Shown here piece by piece: positions 53,503 through 62,285 of a stretch of DNA of 64,000 bases (positions within the stretch are counted from its first letter, which is position 1; each line of letters starts with the position of its first letter). Origin of the DNA: Chromobacterium paludis (GTDB lineage Bacteria > Pseudomonadota > Gammaproteobacteria > Burkholderiales > Chromobacteriaceae); assembly GCF_008275125.1 (NCBI RefSeq), contig NZ_CP043473.1, positions 3,534,001 through 3,598,000 on the forward strand. The letters run 5' to 3'. Under the pieces are notes generated by a model. It did no database searches and had not been told where the DNA came from. It saw nothing but the letters and a program-made list of their open reading frames with translations. The position numbers and the translations under genes are program-made.

Positions 53503-53829
53503 TCATTCAACAAACATGTCCTCATGCTTGCGCACGCCCTTGATGGCATGCGCGCGCAGATACGCCAGCCGCCAGCGCCCCAAGCTGGTGCGCAGCACCG
53601 CGTCCATCAGGCCCAATTGCAGGCCTACCAGCGTCGCGTACAGCCACATGCCCTGCTCGCTCGGCATCAGGGGCACCGCCCAATCGCTGAGCCGGGGATA
53701 GAGCAGCCAAGCCAGCGCCAGGCCCGCCACGAGGGTCAGTTCCACCGCGCGCCAGGAACGGGTGCGCAGAGCCAGCCGCGTGCCGATATCGGTCAGGCAG
53801 AACACCAGGCCAAGGAGGTAGAGGGTCAT
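53503..53829 (-). CDS. Small hypothetical membrane protein
   Basis: A 108-residue protein with three membrane segments (MTLYLLGLVFCLTDIG, AVELTLVAGLALAWLLYP and MWLYATLVGLQLGLMDAVL) and a basic C-terminal helix. No known family. ATG 53829 follows AGGAGAAGCA, a good ribosome site. No partner gene is close on the same strand. Confidence 0.68.
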   Translation of the reverse strand: MTLYLLGLVFCLTDIGTRLALRTRSWRAVELTLVAGLALAWLLYPRLSDWAVPLMPSEQGMWLYATLVGLQLGLMDAVLRTSLGRWRLAYLRAHAIKGVRKHEDMFVE

Positions 53830-53975
53830 GATTGCTTCTCCTTTCCACCGCGTCGCCGGCGGGACTTTCCCGCCGGGGCGAGCTTTCTCCGGTTATAGGC
53901 CAGGCCAGGCCGACACTGGCGGGCGGATCGGCTACCGTCCGTCGGAAATTACGTAGACATACGCAGTCGCACGCG

Positions 53976-54002
53976 AAAAAAAGCCCCGCAGCAGGGCGGG
54001 GC
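53976..54002 (-). terminator. Intrinsic terminator of rarD
   Basis: GCCCCGC (53983-53989) and GCGGGGC (53996-54002) form a 7-bp GC stem; leftward it runs into seven T residues. It lies 24 bases after the rarD stop codon. Confidence 0.88.
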
Positions 54003-54025
54003 GCAGTGGGTGGGAAAATCAGGGT

Positions 54026-54937
54026 TCACACGCTGGCGGTGCGTCTTCCGCGCCACACTTCGCGCAGGCCAGCCAGCGAATACAACAGCAGCGCGGCCCA
54101 GATCAGGGAAAAACCCAGGGCGCGACTGGCATCGAACGGCTCGCCGAACAGCAGCACGCCCAGCGCCAACTGGATGGTGGGACCGATGTACTGGATCACG
54201 CCCACCGTGGCCAGCTTCAGCCGGCGCGCGCCGGCGGCGAACATCAGCAGCGGCACCGCCGTCACCACGCCCGCGCCCATCAGCAGCAGGTCGCGGTTCC
54301 AGCCCAGGTGGCCGAAGGCGCCGTCGCCGCGCCAGGCAAAATAAAGCAACGCGGCCAGGGCCAGCGGCGACATCAGGAAAGTCTCCAAGGCCAAGCCCGG
54401 CAAAGACGCCAGCGGCGCCATCTTGCGCAGCAGCCCGTAGGCGCCGAAGGTGGCGGCCAGCGACAACGCGATCCACGGCAAGGCGCCGGCGCTGAAGGTC
54501 AGCCAGGCCACGCCTGCCGCCGCCAGCCCCACCGCCAGGGTCTGCGGCCGGCTCAGGCGTTCGCCCAGAAACAGCCTCCCCAGCAGCACATTGACCAGCG
54601 GATTGATGAAGTAACCCAGGCTGCCCTCCACCACATGGCCGGCGTTCACCGCCCAGATATAGATCAGCCAGTTCAGCGACAGCACGCTGGACGACAGGGC
54701 GAAAATCCCCAGCTGGCGCGGCCGGCGCAAGGCCTCGCGCAGTTCGCCCCACTGCCCCAGCGCGGACAGGATCAGCGCCACGAACAAGGCCGACCACACG
54801 ATGCGATGGCACAGAATTTGCAAGGCCGGGATGGCGTGCAGCGGTTTCCAGTACAAGGGAAACAGGCCCCAGCAGACGAAGGCGCCCACCGTGTACAACA
54901 CGCCGCGGTTATCGCCGTTTGAAGAAGAGACTGACAC
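54026..54937 (-). CDS. rarD: EamA-family transporter RarD
   Basis: A 303-residue permease of the drug/metabolite transporter superfamily, RarD group, with ten membrane helices. Diagnostic blocks are GAFVCWGLFPLYWKPL, HRIVWSALFVALIL, SLNWLIYIWAVNAGHVVEGSLGYFINPL and GVIQYIGPTIQLALGVLLFGE. Length is standard. RarD was named for a chloramphenicol-related phenotype; its natural substrate is not known. ATG 54937 begins the gene, divergent from the indolepyruvate oxidoreductase gene. Confidence 0.95.
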   Translation of the reverse strand: MSVSSSNGDNRGVLYTVGAFVCWGLFPLYWKPLHAIPALQILCHRIVWSALFVALILSALGQWGELREALRRPRQLGIFALSSSVLSLNWLIYIWAVNAGHVVEGSLGYFINPLVNVLLGRLFLGERLSRPQTLAVGLAAAGVAWLTFSAGALPWIALSLAATFGAYGLLRKMAPLASLPGLALETFLMSPLALAALLYFAWRGDGAFGHLGWNRDLLLMGAGVVTAVPLLMFAAGARRLKLATVGVIQYIGPTIQLALGVLLFGEPFDASRALGFSLIWAALLLYSLAGLREVWRGRRTASV

Positions 54938-55092
54938 GGAAATTCCTGAAACAATTTTCGAAGGTCAGCTTAACCGCTTTGCCCCGCCCGGATAAGCCGC
55001 GCAGCCTGCACACAGCGTTTACAAGCGCTTAACAGCATGCTTGTTGCAATGGCACATAAACCGCAGTCCGGGCAGCGTCGCGTTCGATCTCT

Positions 55093-55121
55093 TTGACGTT
55101 GACGTAAACGTAAACTATAGT
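55093..55121 (+). promoter_or_regulatory. Promoter with LiuR-like operator before the oxidoreductase gene
   Basis: -35 TTGACG (55093-55098), a 17-base spacer and -10 TATAGT (55116-55121). The spacer contains TTGACGTAAACGTAAA (55099-55114), which resembles the reported sites of MerR-family LiuR, a regulator of branched-chain and related amino-acid breakdown in proteobacteria. The gap 54938-55296 (359 bases) holds nothing else that I can identify apart from the rarD upstream region on its left. Confidence 0.6.
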
Positions 55122-55296
55122 CTGGCGGCATTAGGGTGAACACTCTAAGCTGCGTCAGCCGCGCATACCCTGGGCACACGGTATAAAAATAAAGTGTCCG
55201 ATGACGTTTGCCAGCGCAGCAAGCGCCCGGAACACGCCGCCCACAAGGCCGCCCAAGGGCTGATCGCCACAAGCGAGCACGACAGGAGGAGAAACC

Positions 55297-58200
55297 ATGT
55301 CAATCCGCCATGCAGACCTGGAAGAAAAATACACCGCCCCCACCGGCCAGGTACTGATGACAGGCATTCAGGCGCTGGTGCGCCTGCCCATGCTGCAGAA
55401 GCAACTAGACCAGGCCGCCGGCCTGAACACCGCCGGCTACGTCACCGGCTATCGAGGCTCGCCGCTGGGCAATGTCGACCAGACCATGCTCAAGGCCAAG
55501 AAGCACTTGGACGAACACAACGTCGTGTTCCATCCCGGCCTCAACGAAGACCTGGCCGCCACCGCCGTGTGGGGCACCCAGCAGGTCAATATGTTCGAAG
55601 GCGCCAAGTACGACGGCGTCTACGCCATGTGGTACGGCAAAGGCCCCGGCGTGGACCGCTCCGGCGACGTTATCAAGCACGGCAATGTGGCCGGCACCTC
55701 CAAGCACGGCGGCGTGCTGCTGGTCTGCGGCGACGACCATGCCGCCAAATCGTCCACCTTCCCGCACCAGTCCGACCACATCCTGGCCGCCAGCATGATC
55801 CCGGTGCTGAGCCCGTCCGGCGTGCAGGAAGTGCTGGACCTGGGCCTGCACGGCTGGGCGATGAGCCGCTATTCCGGCTGCTGGGTGTCGATCAAGGCCA
55901 TCACCGACACCATAGAAAGCTCGGCCATCGTCGACATCTCGCCCGAGCGTTTCCAGTTCAAGATACCGCAGGACTTCCCCATCCCGGAGGACGGCCTGAA
56001 CATCCGCTGGCCGGACACGCCGCTGGCCCAGGAAAAGCGCGTGCTGCACCATCGCCTGTACGCCGCCCTGGCCTACGCCCGCGAGAACCAGCTCAACCGC
56101 ATCACCCTGGACTCGCCCAAGCCTCGCCTGGGCATCATCACCTGCGGCAAGAGCTATCTGGACGTGATGCAGGCGCTGGACGACCTGGGCATCAGCGAAG
56201 CGCAGGCGGCGGAAATCGGCCTGCGCATCTTCAAGGTGGGCATGGTGTGGCCGCTGGAGCCGGAAGGCGTGCGCCACTTCGCCGAGGGCCTGGAGGAAAT
56301 CCTGGTCATCGAGGAAAAGCGCCAGATCATCGAATACCAGCTGAAAGAACAGCTGTACAACTGGCGCGACGACGTGCGCCCGCGCGTGGTGGGCAAGTTC
56401 GCCGAAAAAGGCGAATGGGCGCTGCCGCATGGCGACTGGCTGCTGCCGGCCGCCGGCGAGCTGACCCCGGCCATGATCGCCCGCGCCATCGCCAGCCGCC
56501 TGGCCAAGATTTACGACAGCCCGGTGATCCACGACCGGCTGAAGTTCTACGAAGACAAGGAAGCCCAGCTGGTGCAGCCGCGCGAATCCATCGCCCGCGT
56601 GCCGCACTACTGCTCCGGCTGCCCGCACAACACCTCCACCAAGCTGCCGGAAGGCAGCCGCGCCGTGGCCGGCATCGGCTGCCATTACATGGCGCACTGG
56701 ATCAGCCCGGAAAACACCAAGACCTTCACCCAGATGGGCGGCGAAGGCATCACCTGGCTGGGCCAGGCGCCGTTCACCACCACCAAGCACATCTTCACCA
56801 ATCTGGGCGACGGCACCTACTTCCACTCCGGCATCCTGGCCATCCGCGCCGCAGTGGCCGGCAAGGTCAACATTACCTACAAGATCCTGTACAACGACGC
56901 GGTGGCGATGACCGGCGGCCAGCACGTGGACGGCTATCTGGATGTGCCGATGATGACGCGCCAGCTGGCGGCCGAAGGCGTCAAGCGCATCGTCATCACC
57001 AGCGATGATCCGGACAAATACCGCACCGCGCACGGCCTGAAGGAAGGCCTGGCGGCCGGCGTGGACGTGTTCCACCGCCGCGAGCTGGACCGCGTGCAGC
57101 GCGAACTGCGCGAGATCGAGGGCGTGACCATCCTGATCCACGACCAGACCTGCGCCGCCGAAAAGCGCCGCCGCCGCAAGCGCAAGGAGTTTCCGGACCC
57201 GGCCAAGCGCGCCTTCATCAACGAGCGCGTGTGCGAAGGCTGCGGCGACTGCAGCAAGAAGTCCGGCTGCCTGTCCGTGCTACCGCAGGAAACGCCGCTG
57301 GGCCGCAAGCGCAAGATCGACCAATCCAGCTGCAACAAGGACTACTCCTGTGTCGAGGGCTTCTGCCCCAGCTTCGTCACGGTGGAAGGCGGCAAGCTGA
57401 AAAAGCCGGCGGGCGCCAGCGCCGATCTGGCCAAGATGCCTGCCCTGCCGGAACCCAAGATCCCGTCCGTGCATGAGCCCTTCGGCATCATGGTGACCGG
57501 CGTCGGCGGCACCGGCGTGGTCACCATCGGCCAGGTGCTGGGCATGGCGGCTTACCTCGACAACAAGGGCGTGACCGTGCTGGACATGGCCGGCCTGGCG
57601 CAAAAGGGCGGCTCGGTGTGGTCGCACGTGCGCATCGCCGACAGCCAGGAAAAGCTGCACGCCGTGCGCATCGCCGCCGGCGACGCCAACCTGGTGCTGG
57701 GCTGCGATCTGGTGGTGACCGCCGCCGAGGAAGCGCTGGCCAAGATGCGCGAGGGCTTCAGCCACGTCATCGTCAACAACTACGAATCGCCGACCAGCGC
57801 CTTCCTGAAGAACCCCGACGTGCGCTTCCCGGCCAAGGCGATGAAGGATGCCATCATCGAATCCGTCGGCGCCGGCCGCTTCAACGAGGTCAACGCCAAC
57901 AAGCTGGCCACCGCGCTGATGGGCGACGCCATCGCCAGCAATATGTTCATGCTCGGCTACGCCTGGCAGAAGGGCCTGGTGCCCGTGTCGCTGGAGGCCA
58001 TCATGGAAGCGGTGCGGCTGAACGGCGCCGCGGTCAAGTTCAACCAGGACGCCTTCAGCTGGGGCCGCCACGCCGCGCACGACCAGGCGCGCGTGGAAGC
58101 GCTGGTGACGCCCAGCGCCGTGGTGCAATTCGTGCCGCGCGAAACGCCGGACGCCGTGGTGCATCACCGCGCCACCCTGCTGGCCGCCTACCAGAACGAG

Positions 58201-58794
58201 GCGCTGGCGGAACGCTACAAGGCGCTGGTGCAGCAGGTGAAGCAGGCCGAGGAAGCCGCCCAGCCGGGCAGCAACGCGCTGACCCTGGCCGCCGCCCGCG
58301 CCTACTACCATCTGCTGGCCTACAAGGACGAGTACGAAGTGGCGCGGCTGTACAGCGACGGCGAGTTCGAGCGCGACGTGGCCAGCCAGTTTGAAGGCGA
58401 TTACAAGCTGCGCTTCCATATCGGCGTGGCCTGGCTCACCGGCGGCAAGCCGGTGAAAATCCCGTTCGGCCCATGGCTGATGCCGGCGATGAAGCTGCTG
58501 GCCAAGCTGCGCTTCCTGCGCGGCAGCGCGCTGGACCCGTTCGCCTGGCAGGCAGACCGCAAACTGGAGCGTCAGCTGATCGCTGAATTCGAGCGCGAGC
58601 TGCCCGCCGTGCTGGCCAAACTGAACCCGGCCGCGCTGTCGCAGGCCGTGGAGTGGGTCAAGACCTGGGAAGGCGTGCGCGGCTTCGGCCACATCAAGCT
58701 GGCCAACTACCGCCAGGCCAAGACCCGCCAGGCCGAGCTGCAAGGCCAGCCCGCTCAGCCGGGCAAACCGGCCGCCAAGGCCGCCGTGGCCTGA
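55297..58794 (+). CDS. Indolepyruvate:ferredoxin oxidoreductase, fused
   Basis: An 1165-residue TPP-dependent 2-oxoacid oxidoreductase with alpha and beta parts fused. It oxidatively decarboxylates arylpyruvates to the CoA thioester and reduces ferredoxin. N-terminal block QALVRLPMLQKQLDQAAGLNTAGYVTGYRGSP is diagnostic; the TPP domain lies at about 430-610 with IGCHYMAHW and NDAVAMTGGQHVDG. A Cys-rich iron-sulfur segment near 645-700 has CEGCGDCSKKSGC. The pyruvate/ferredoxin gamma-type domain starts at GVGGTGVVTIGQ (about 730). AGGAGGAG precedes the ATG. It may use ketoacids from the aminotransferase at 37180. Confidence 0.94.
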   Translation: MSIRHADLEEKYTAPTGQVLMTGIQALVRLPMLQKQLDQAAGLNTAGYVTGYRGSPLGNVDQTMLKAKKHLDEHNVVFHPGLNEDLAATAVWGTQQVNMFEGAKYDGVYAMWYGKGPGVDRSGDVIKHGNVAGTSKHGGVLLVCGDDHAAKSSTFPHQSDHILAASMIPVLSPSGVQEVLDLGLHGWAMSRYSGCWVSIKAITDTIESSAIVDISPERFQFKIPQDFPIPEDGLNIRWPDTPLAQEKRVLHHRLYAALAYARENQLNRITLDSPKPRLGIITCGKSYLDVMQALDDLGISEAQAAEIGLRIFKVGMVWPLEPEGVRHFAEGLEEILVIEEKRQIIEYQLKEQLYNWRDDVRPRVVGKFAEKGEWALPHGDWLLPAAGELTPAMIARAIASRLAKIYDSPVIHDRLKFYEDKEAQLVQPRESIARVPHYCSGCPHNTSTKLPEGSRAVAGIGCHYMAHWISPENTKTFTQMGGEGITWLGQAPFTTTKHIFTNLGDGTYFHSGILAIRAAVAGKVNITYKILYNDAVAMTGGQHVDGYLDVPMMTRQLAAEGVKRIVITSDDPDKYRTAHGLKEGLAAGVDVFHRRELDRVQRELREIEGVTILIHDQTCAAEKRRRRKRKEFPDPAKRAFINERVCEGCGDCSKKSGCLSVLPQETPLGRKRKIDQSSCNKDYSCVEGFCPSFVTVEGGKLKKPAGASADLAKMPALPEPKIPSVHEPFGIMVTGVGGTGVVTIGQVLGMAAYLDNKGVTVLDMAGLAQKGGSVWSHVRIADSQEKLHAVRIAAGDANLVLGCDLVVTAAEEALAKMREGFSHVIVNNYESPTSAFLKNPDVRFPAKAMKDAIIESVGAGRFNEVNANKLATALMGDAIASNMFMLGYAWQKGLVPVSLEAIMEAVRLNGAAVKFNQDAFSWGRHAAHDQARVEALVTPSAVVQFVPRETPDAVVHHRATLLAAYQNEALAERYKALVQQVKQAEEAAQPGSNALTLAAARAYYHLLAYKDEYEVARLYSDGEFERDVASQFEGDYKLRFHIGVAWLTGGKPVKIPFGPWLMPAMKLLAKLRFLRGSALDPFAWQADRKLERQLIAEFERELPAVLAKLNPAALSQAVEWVKTWEGVRGFGHIKLANYRQAKTRQAELQGQPAQPGKPAAKAAVA

Positions 58795-58816
58795 TCACCC
58801 GTTTTCCGCAGCTTTC

Positions 58817-58844
58817 AGCGCCGGCTTGCCGGCGCTATTTTTTT
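58817..58844 (+). terminator. Intrinsic terminator of the oxidoreductase gene
   Basis: AGCGCCGGC (58817-58825) and GCCGGCGCT (58828-58836) form a 9-bp stem with a very short loop, followed by ATTTTTTT. It lies 22 bases after the stop codon. Confidence 0.9.
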
Positions 58845-58918
58845 GGCATACCAATAATTGGCATGAGCTTCAAATAGCATGCCTCGACACCAACCTCCCC
58901 GTGATTCGAAAGCCTGGT

Positions 58919-59443
58919 ATGAAACTGAAAACGCTAGCCCTGACCGCCTCCCTGCTTTGCGGCCTCTCCGTGCCCTGCTTCGCCGCCGACGCGGCGCGGC
59001 ACCAAGCCGTGCTGCAATTGCTGAACACCCTGCACTTCAACCAGACCCTGGACCAGATGCAGGCGCAGATGATGCCGGTGATGGCCCAGCAGTTCAAAAA
59101 GGAACTGGATGGCCAGGGATGCGGCCCGGCGCCGGATTGCAAGCAGAAAGTCCAGGCCGCCTTTGACAAGCTGCAAAAGGAAATGGCCGACTATTTCGCC
59201 TCCCCCCGCCTGCGCCAGCTAATGCTCAGCGGCATCTCCGACTTCTATGAAAGCAATTTCACGCTGGATGAAATCCATCAAATCGACGCCTTCTACCGTA
59301 CGCCGGTTGGACAGAAGCAGCTGCGCCTGGGCCCCCAGGCCGCGACCAAGATCATGCCAGCCTTGATGCAGGACATGCAGACCCATCTGCGGCCGCGCCT
59401 GCAGGCGCTGTCCCAGCAACTCAAGCAAGACCTCGCTCAATAA
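58919..59443 (+). CDS. Exported DUF2059 protein, second copy
   Basis: A 174-residue exported protein, paralogous to 13270-13812. The signal peptide is LALTASLLCGLSVPCFAAD. The DUF2059 part contains FTLDEIHQIDAFYRTPVGQK, and the protein ends in a long helix with AATKIMPALMQDMQTHLRP. A Cys pair (GCGPAPDCK) near residue 65 is absent from the other copy and may form a small disulfide loop. The start is ATG 58919, the first that yields a signal peptide; the ribosome site is weak. Function unknown. Confidence 0.82.
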   Translation: MKLKTLALTASLLCGLSVPCFAADAARHQAVLQLLNTLHFNQTLDQMQAQMMPVMAQQFKKELDGQGCGPAPDCKQKVQAAFDKLQKEMADYFASPRLRQLMLSGISDFYESNFTLDEIHQIDAFYRTPVGQKQLRLGPQAATKIMPALMQDMQTHLRPRLQALSQQLKQDLAQ

Positions 59444-59464
59444 ACCGCTAGCCGGAGACCCGCC

Positions 59465-60022
59465 ATGCGTTCGACTCGCCTGATTCTGGTTTCGCTGACC
59501 CTCCTCCTCGCCGCCTGCGCCAGCACCCCGCCGGCCAAGCTGGCCGCGCCCGGCTGCGTCGGCAGCGTGATGCCGCCGCCTGCCGGCATGCGCGCGGCGC
59601 CAAATCCGGCGCTGCTGGCCGAGGCGCTGGGCGCGCCAGGCAAGGGCGGGCTGTGCGAAGGCGCGGTCTACCAGCAGGACGCCGCCGCCGCCGCTGTGAC
59701 CGTCTACCGGGTATGGGACGAGGCGAGGCCCAAGTCGCGCATGGGCCGCTGGTGGTCCTTCAGCCAGCCGCAAGGCCCGGTGGCGCAATATCGCGCGGAA
59801 AACGCCATCTGCCCGTCCTGGAGCCAGTTGAGCCATGTGGTGCGCTGCCAATTGCGGCCTGGAACCCAAGTGGCGGTGGGCACCGGCCAGAGCGCCAGCT
59901 GCGCGCCGGACCCGGATTACCCGCCGTCGCCGGTCAATCAGGTCTACGTGCCCAACAGCAGCCCTGACGACCTGAAAGTGGAGAACTGCCAGGACGACGG
60001 CGCTTTCCCGCCGGCGCAGTAA
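59465..60022 (+). CDS. Hypothetical lipoprotein
   Basis: A 185-residue lipoprotein with signal and lipobox SLTLLLAACAS. The mature part has six further Cys residues and Pro-rich stretches, pointing to a disulfide-stabilised periplasmic domain. There is no known domain. CGGAGACCCGCC precedes the ATG; it starts 21 bases after the DUF2059 stop, so the two are probably one transcript. Confidence 0.7.
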   Translation: MRSTRLILVSLTLLLAACASTPPAKLAAPGCVGSVMPPPAGMRAAPNPALLAEALGAPGKGGLCEGAVYQQDAAAAAVTVYRVWDEARPKSRMGRWWSFSQPQGPVAQYRAENAICPSWSQLSHVVRCQLRPGTQVAVGTGQSASCAPDPDYPPSPVNQVYVPNSSPDDLKVENCQDDGAFPPAQ

Positions 60023-60041
60023 GCCGCGGCGGCCGGCTGGC

Positions 60042-60776
60042 TCAGGCGGTCAGCCGGCGGCAGGTTTCGCCTATGCCGGCCTGCACGCACAGATCGAACA
60101 GCGTGTCGAAACGGGTGGGCGTGTAATTGATCAGCGCGCAGGGCACGCCGGCGCGCGCGGCCTCCAGCGGGATCAGGTTGACCGGCGACACCTCCAGCGA
60201 GGAGCCCATCACCAGCAGCAGGTCGGCGTTCAAGGCCGCCTCAAAGGCGACGTCGATCAAGGGCACCGCCTCACCATACAGCACCACGTCGGGCTTCAAC
60301 ACCGCGCCGCAGCGGCGGCAAGGCGGCGTCTCGTGTTGCTGCACATAGTCCAGCGCATGCGGCGTCGCGCAATCGGGACAGCTGGAGGTAAGCAGGGTGC
60401 CGTGCAGCTCCAATACCTGCCGGTTGCCGGCGCGGCCATGCAGGCCGTCTATGTTCTGGGTGAGGATGGTCACTTCCTTGCCCGCAGCCTCCAGCGCCGC
60501 CAGGTAGCGATGGCCGTCGTTGGGCTGGTAGCCGCCCACCAGCTTGATGCGGAAGATGTCGCGGAAGGCCCGCCAGAAAGCGGCGGGCTCGCGGCGGAAG
60601 TAGTCGATGGACACGGCGTCGGCCAGGCTGATATCGCGCGACCATAAGCCATCGGCGGAACGGAAGTCGGGAATGCCGGATTCGGTGCTCATGCCGGCGC
60701 CGGTCAGCACCGCGATGCGTCCGGCATCGTCTATCATTTGTTGCAAATACCGCAGTTGCTGCTCTGTCGCGCTCAT
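60042..60776 (-). CDS. cobB: NAD-dependent protein deacylase (sirtuin, CobB-like)
   Basis: A 244-residue class II/III sirtuin that removes acetyl or other acyl groups from lysines at the cost of NAD. NAD-site motifs are GAGMSTESGIPDFRS, TQNIDGLH and GSSLEVSP. The catalytic His is in LELHGTL, and zinc is held by CPDC and CRRC. ATG 60776 has AAGG at proper distance; an ATG three codons earlier is possible. Its presence fits a genome with many acetyltransferases. Confidence 0.92.
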   Translation of the reverse strand: MSATEQQLRYLQQMIDDAGRIAVLTGAGMSTESGIPDFRSADGLWSRDISLADAVSIDYFRREPAAFWRAFRDIFRIKLVGGYQPNDGHRYLAALEAAGKEVTILTQNIDGLHGRAGNRQVLELHGTLLTSSCPDCATPHALDYVQQHETPPCRRCGAVLKPDVVLYGEAVPLIDVAFEAALNADLLLVMGSSLEVSPVNLIPLEAARAGVPCALINYTPTRFDTLFDLCVQAGIGETCRRLTA

Positions 60777-60824
60777 CCACCCCATCCTTGCCGCCGGTGC
60801 CTCCTCGGCACTATAGCGCAGCGC

Positions 60825-61157
60825 TCATGGCGCCGGGTATTTGATCGCGTTCTTGACCATCTTATCTCGAACCGCCGTATCCAGATCCACCCCTGTCACC
60901 ATCGCCAGCCGCGTCAGATACAACAACACATCGGCGATTTCCTCTTGCAGATGGGTAAAACGGGCCGGATCGTCGCGCAGCCGCGCAGCCGCGTCGTCAT
61001 CCAGCCATTGGAAGATTTCCGCCAGCTCCCCCACCTCGCCCACCAGGGCCAGCAGCAGGTTGCGCGGCGAGTGGTGGCGGTTCCAGTCGCGCGCGTCGGC
61101 GAAGCGCTGCAAGGCGGCGGTCAGGCCGCGCGTGTCGATCAATTTTTCGTCGTTCAT
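60825..61157 (-). CDS. MazG-like nucleotide pyrophosphohydrolase
   Basis: A 110-residue MazG/dCTPase-fold protein (RS21-C6 type), predicted to hydrolyse non-canonical or dC-type nucleoside triphosphates to the monophosphates. The metal-binding motif EVGELAEIFQW and the second EEIADVLLYLTRLA are intact. Length is typical for this one-domain type. ATG 61157 follows GGAGCG. A parS-like site lies 14 bases upstream of the ATG. Confidence 0.9.
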   Translation of the reverse strand: MNDEKLIDTRGLTAALQRFADARDWNRHHSPRNLLLALVGEVGELAEIFQWLDDDAAARLRDDPARFTHLQEEIADVLLYLTRLAMVTGVDLDTAVRDKMVKNAIKYPAP

Positions 61158-61170
61158 CTCATCGCTCCGG

Positions 61171-61184
61171 GTTTCACGTGGAAC
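61171..61184. promoter_or_regulatory. parS-like site, one mismatch
   Basis: GTTTCACGTGGAAC, the same variant as at 32701, in the gap between the GST gene and the MazG-like gene. Confidence 0.65.
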
Positions 61185-61206
61185 ATTGCGGCGCCGCCCG
61201 CGCCAA

Positions 61207-61232
61207 CAAAAATGCCCGGACGCGCCGGGCAT
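61207..61232 (-). terminator. Hairpin upstream of the GST gene end
   Basis: ATGCCCGG (61212-61219) and CCGGGCAT (61225-61232) form an 8-bp stem with a five-base loop, followed leftward by TTTTTGTT. It follows the GST stop codon by about 20 bases and should end its transcript before the MazG-like gene. Confidence 0.85.
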
Positions 61233-61252
61233 GTCGGAAAAGCCAACCTGCC

Positions 61253-61864
61253 TCAGCCCAGCAGCCCCTCGGCCTGCAAGGCCTGCTGCACGGCAGGCAG
61301 CGCGCCGACGCGCTGCTGGAAAGCCAGCAAGGCGGGATAATCAGCCAGCGAGCGCTGCACATATTGCGTCCAGCACAGGCAAGTGAACAGATAGGCGTCG
61401 GCCACGCCGAACTGCTCGCCCAATACATACGGCGAGGCCTCCAACCGCTGTTGCAACAGCGCCAGCCGCGGCTGCAGCCGCGCCCAGGCGTCATCCTTCA
61501 CCTCTTCGGTCTTGCCGGAGAACATGGGCGAGAAGTTCTTGTGCACCTCGGTGGCGATGAAATTCAGCCACTCCTGCAGCCGATAGCGCGCCAGCGTGCC
61601 GTTGGCCGGCGCCAGCATCTTGTCCGGCACCTGGTCCGCGATGTACTGCAGAATGGCCGCGCCTTCGGTCAGCAGTTCACCGTCGTCCAACTGCAGGGCC
61701 GGCACATAGCCCTTGGGATTGATGGCGGAATAGTCGCCGTCGCCGGCCGTAGTGTGCGGCTGTTGGCGCAGATTCACTTTTTCCGTGGAGAACGGCAGGC
61801 CGCTGGCGATCAAGACAATGTGGGAAGCCAGCGAACAGGCGCCGGGCGAATAATACAGTTTCAT
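61253..61864 (-). CDS. Glutathione S-transferase (beta class, GstA-like)
   Basis: A 203-residue GST. The N-terminal thioredoxin-like domain begins MKLYYSPGACSLASHIVL, with the catalytic Cys of beta-class enzymes at about position 10. The NPKGYVPALQ and TEGAAILQYIADQ blocks bind glutathione. The C-terminal helical domain contains FGVADAYLFTCL. ATG 61864 follows AAGGAG. It probably protects against electrophiles and oxidants; the substrate is unknown. Confidence 0.93.
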   Translation of the reverse strand: MKLYYSPGACSLASHIVLIASGLPFSTEKVNLRQQPHTTAGDGDYSAINPKGYVPALQLDDGELLTEGAAILQYIADQVPDKMLAPANGTLARYRLQEWLNFIATEVHKNFSPMFSGKTEEVKDDAWARLQPRLALLQQRLEASPYVLGEQFGVADAYLFTCLCWTQYVQRSLADYPALLAFQQRVGALPAVQQALQAEGLLG

Positions 61865-61961
61865 CTCATGACTCCTTAAACAGGGGACAAAATGGGACGC
61901 ACCGCAAACCCGCACAGCCTGGGCCAAAATCCAGCCGTTGACAAGCCCGCGCAGGCCTGGC

Positions 61962-62225
61962 TCACCCGGCGGGCTTCTTGCCGAACAAGCGCGGCCGCGT
62001 GTCCGCCGGCCTGGACGTCATTTCCACGTACAGCGCCTCCACCCTGGCGCGCGCCCACGGCGTGCGGCGCAGGAAGACCAGGCTGGACTTGACGCTGGGG
62101 TCGATGCGGAAGCAGCGGATGTCGATCCGCTCCGCCAGGCCTTCCCAGCCGTAATGCGCCTGCAGTTGATTCAGCATCTTTTCCAGCGTGACGCCGTGAG
62201 TGGGATTGTTGGCCTGGTTCTGCAT
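61962..62225 (-). CDS. VF530 family (DUF2132) DNA-binding protein
   Basis: An 87-residue protein of the VF530/DUF2132 family, a small helical fold reported to bind DNA. The block [21 protein letters not shown], then [20 protein letters not shown] and [14 protein letters not shown], matches the family along its length. The physiological role is not known. Its start ATG 62225 lies 61 bases downstream of the DUF3141 gene on the same strand, so they may be co-transcribed. Confidence 0.9.
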   Translation of the reverse strand: MQNQANNPTHGVTLEKMLNQLQAHYGWEGLAERIDIRCFRIDPSVKSSLVFLRRTPWARARVEALYVEMTSRPADTRPRLFGKKPAG

Positions 62226-62285
62226 GCCGCAAGTCCTGTAAATGCGAAAGCCGCGAGTGTAAGCCCGCGGCTGGCTGTGGCCAAG

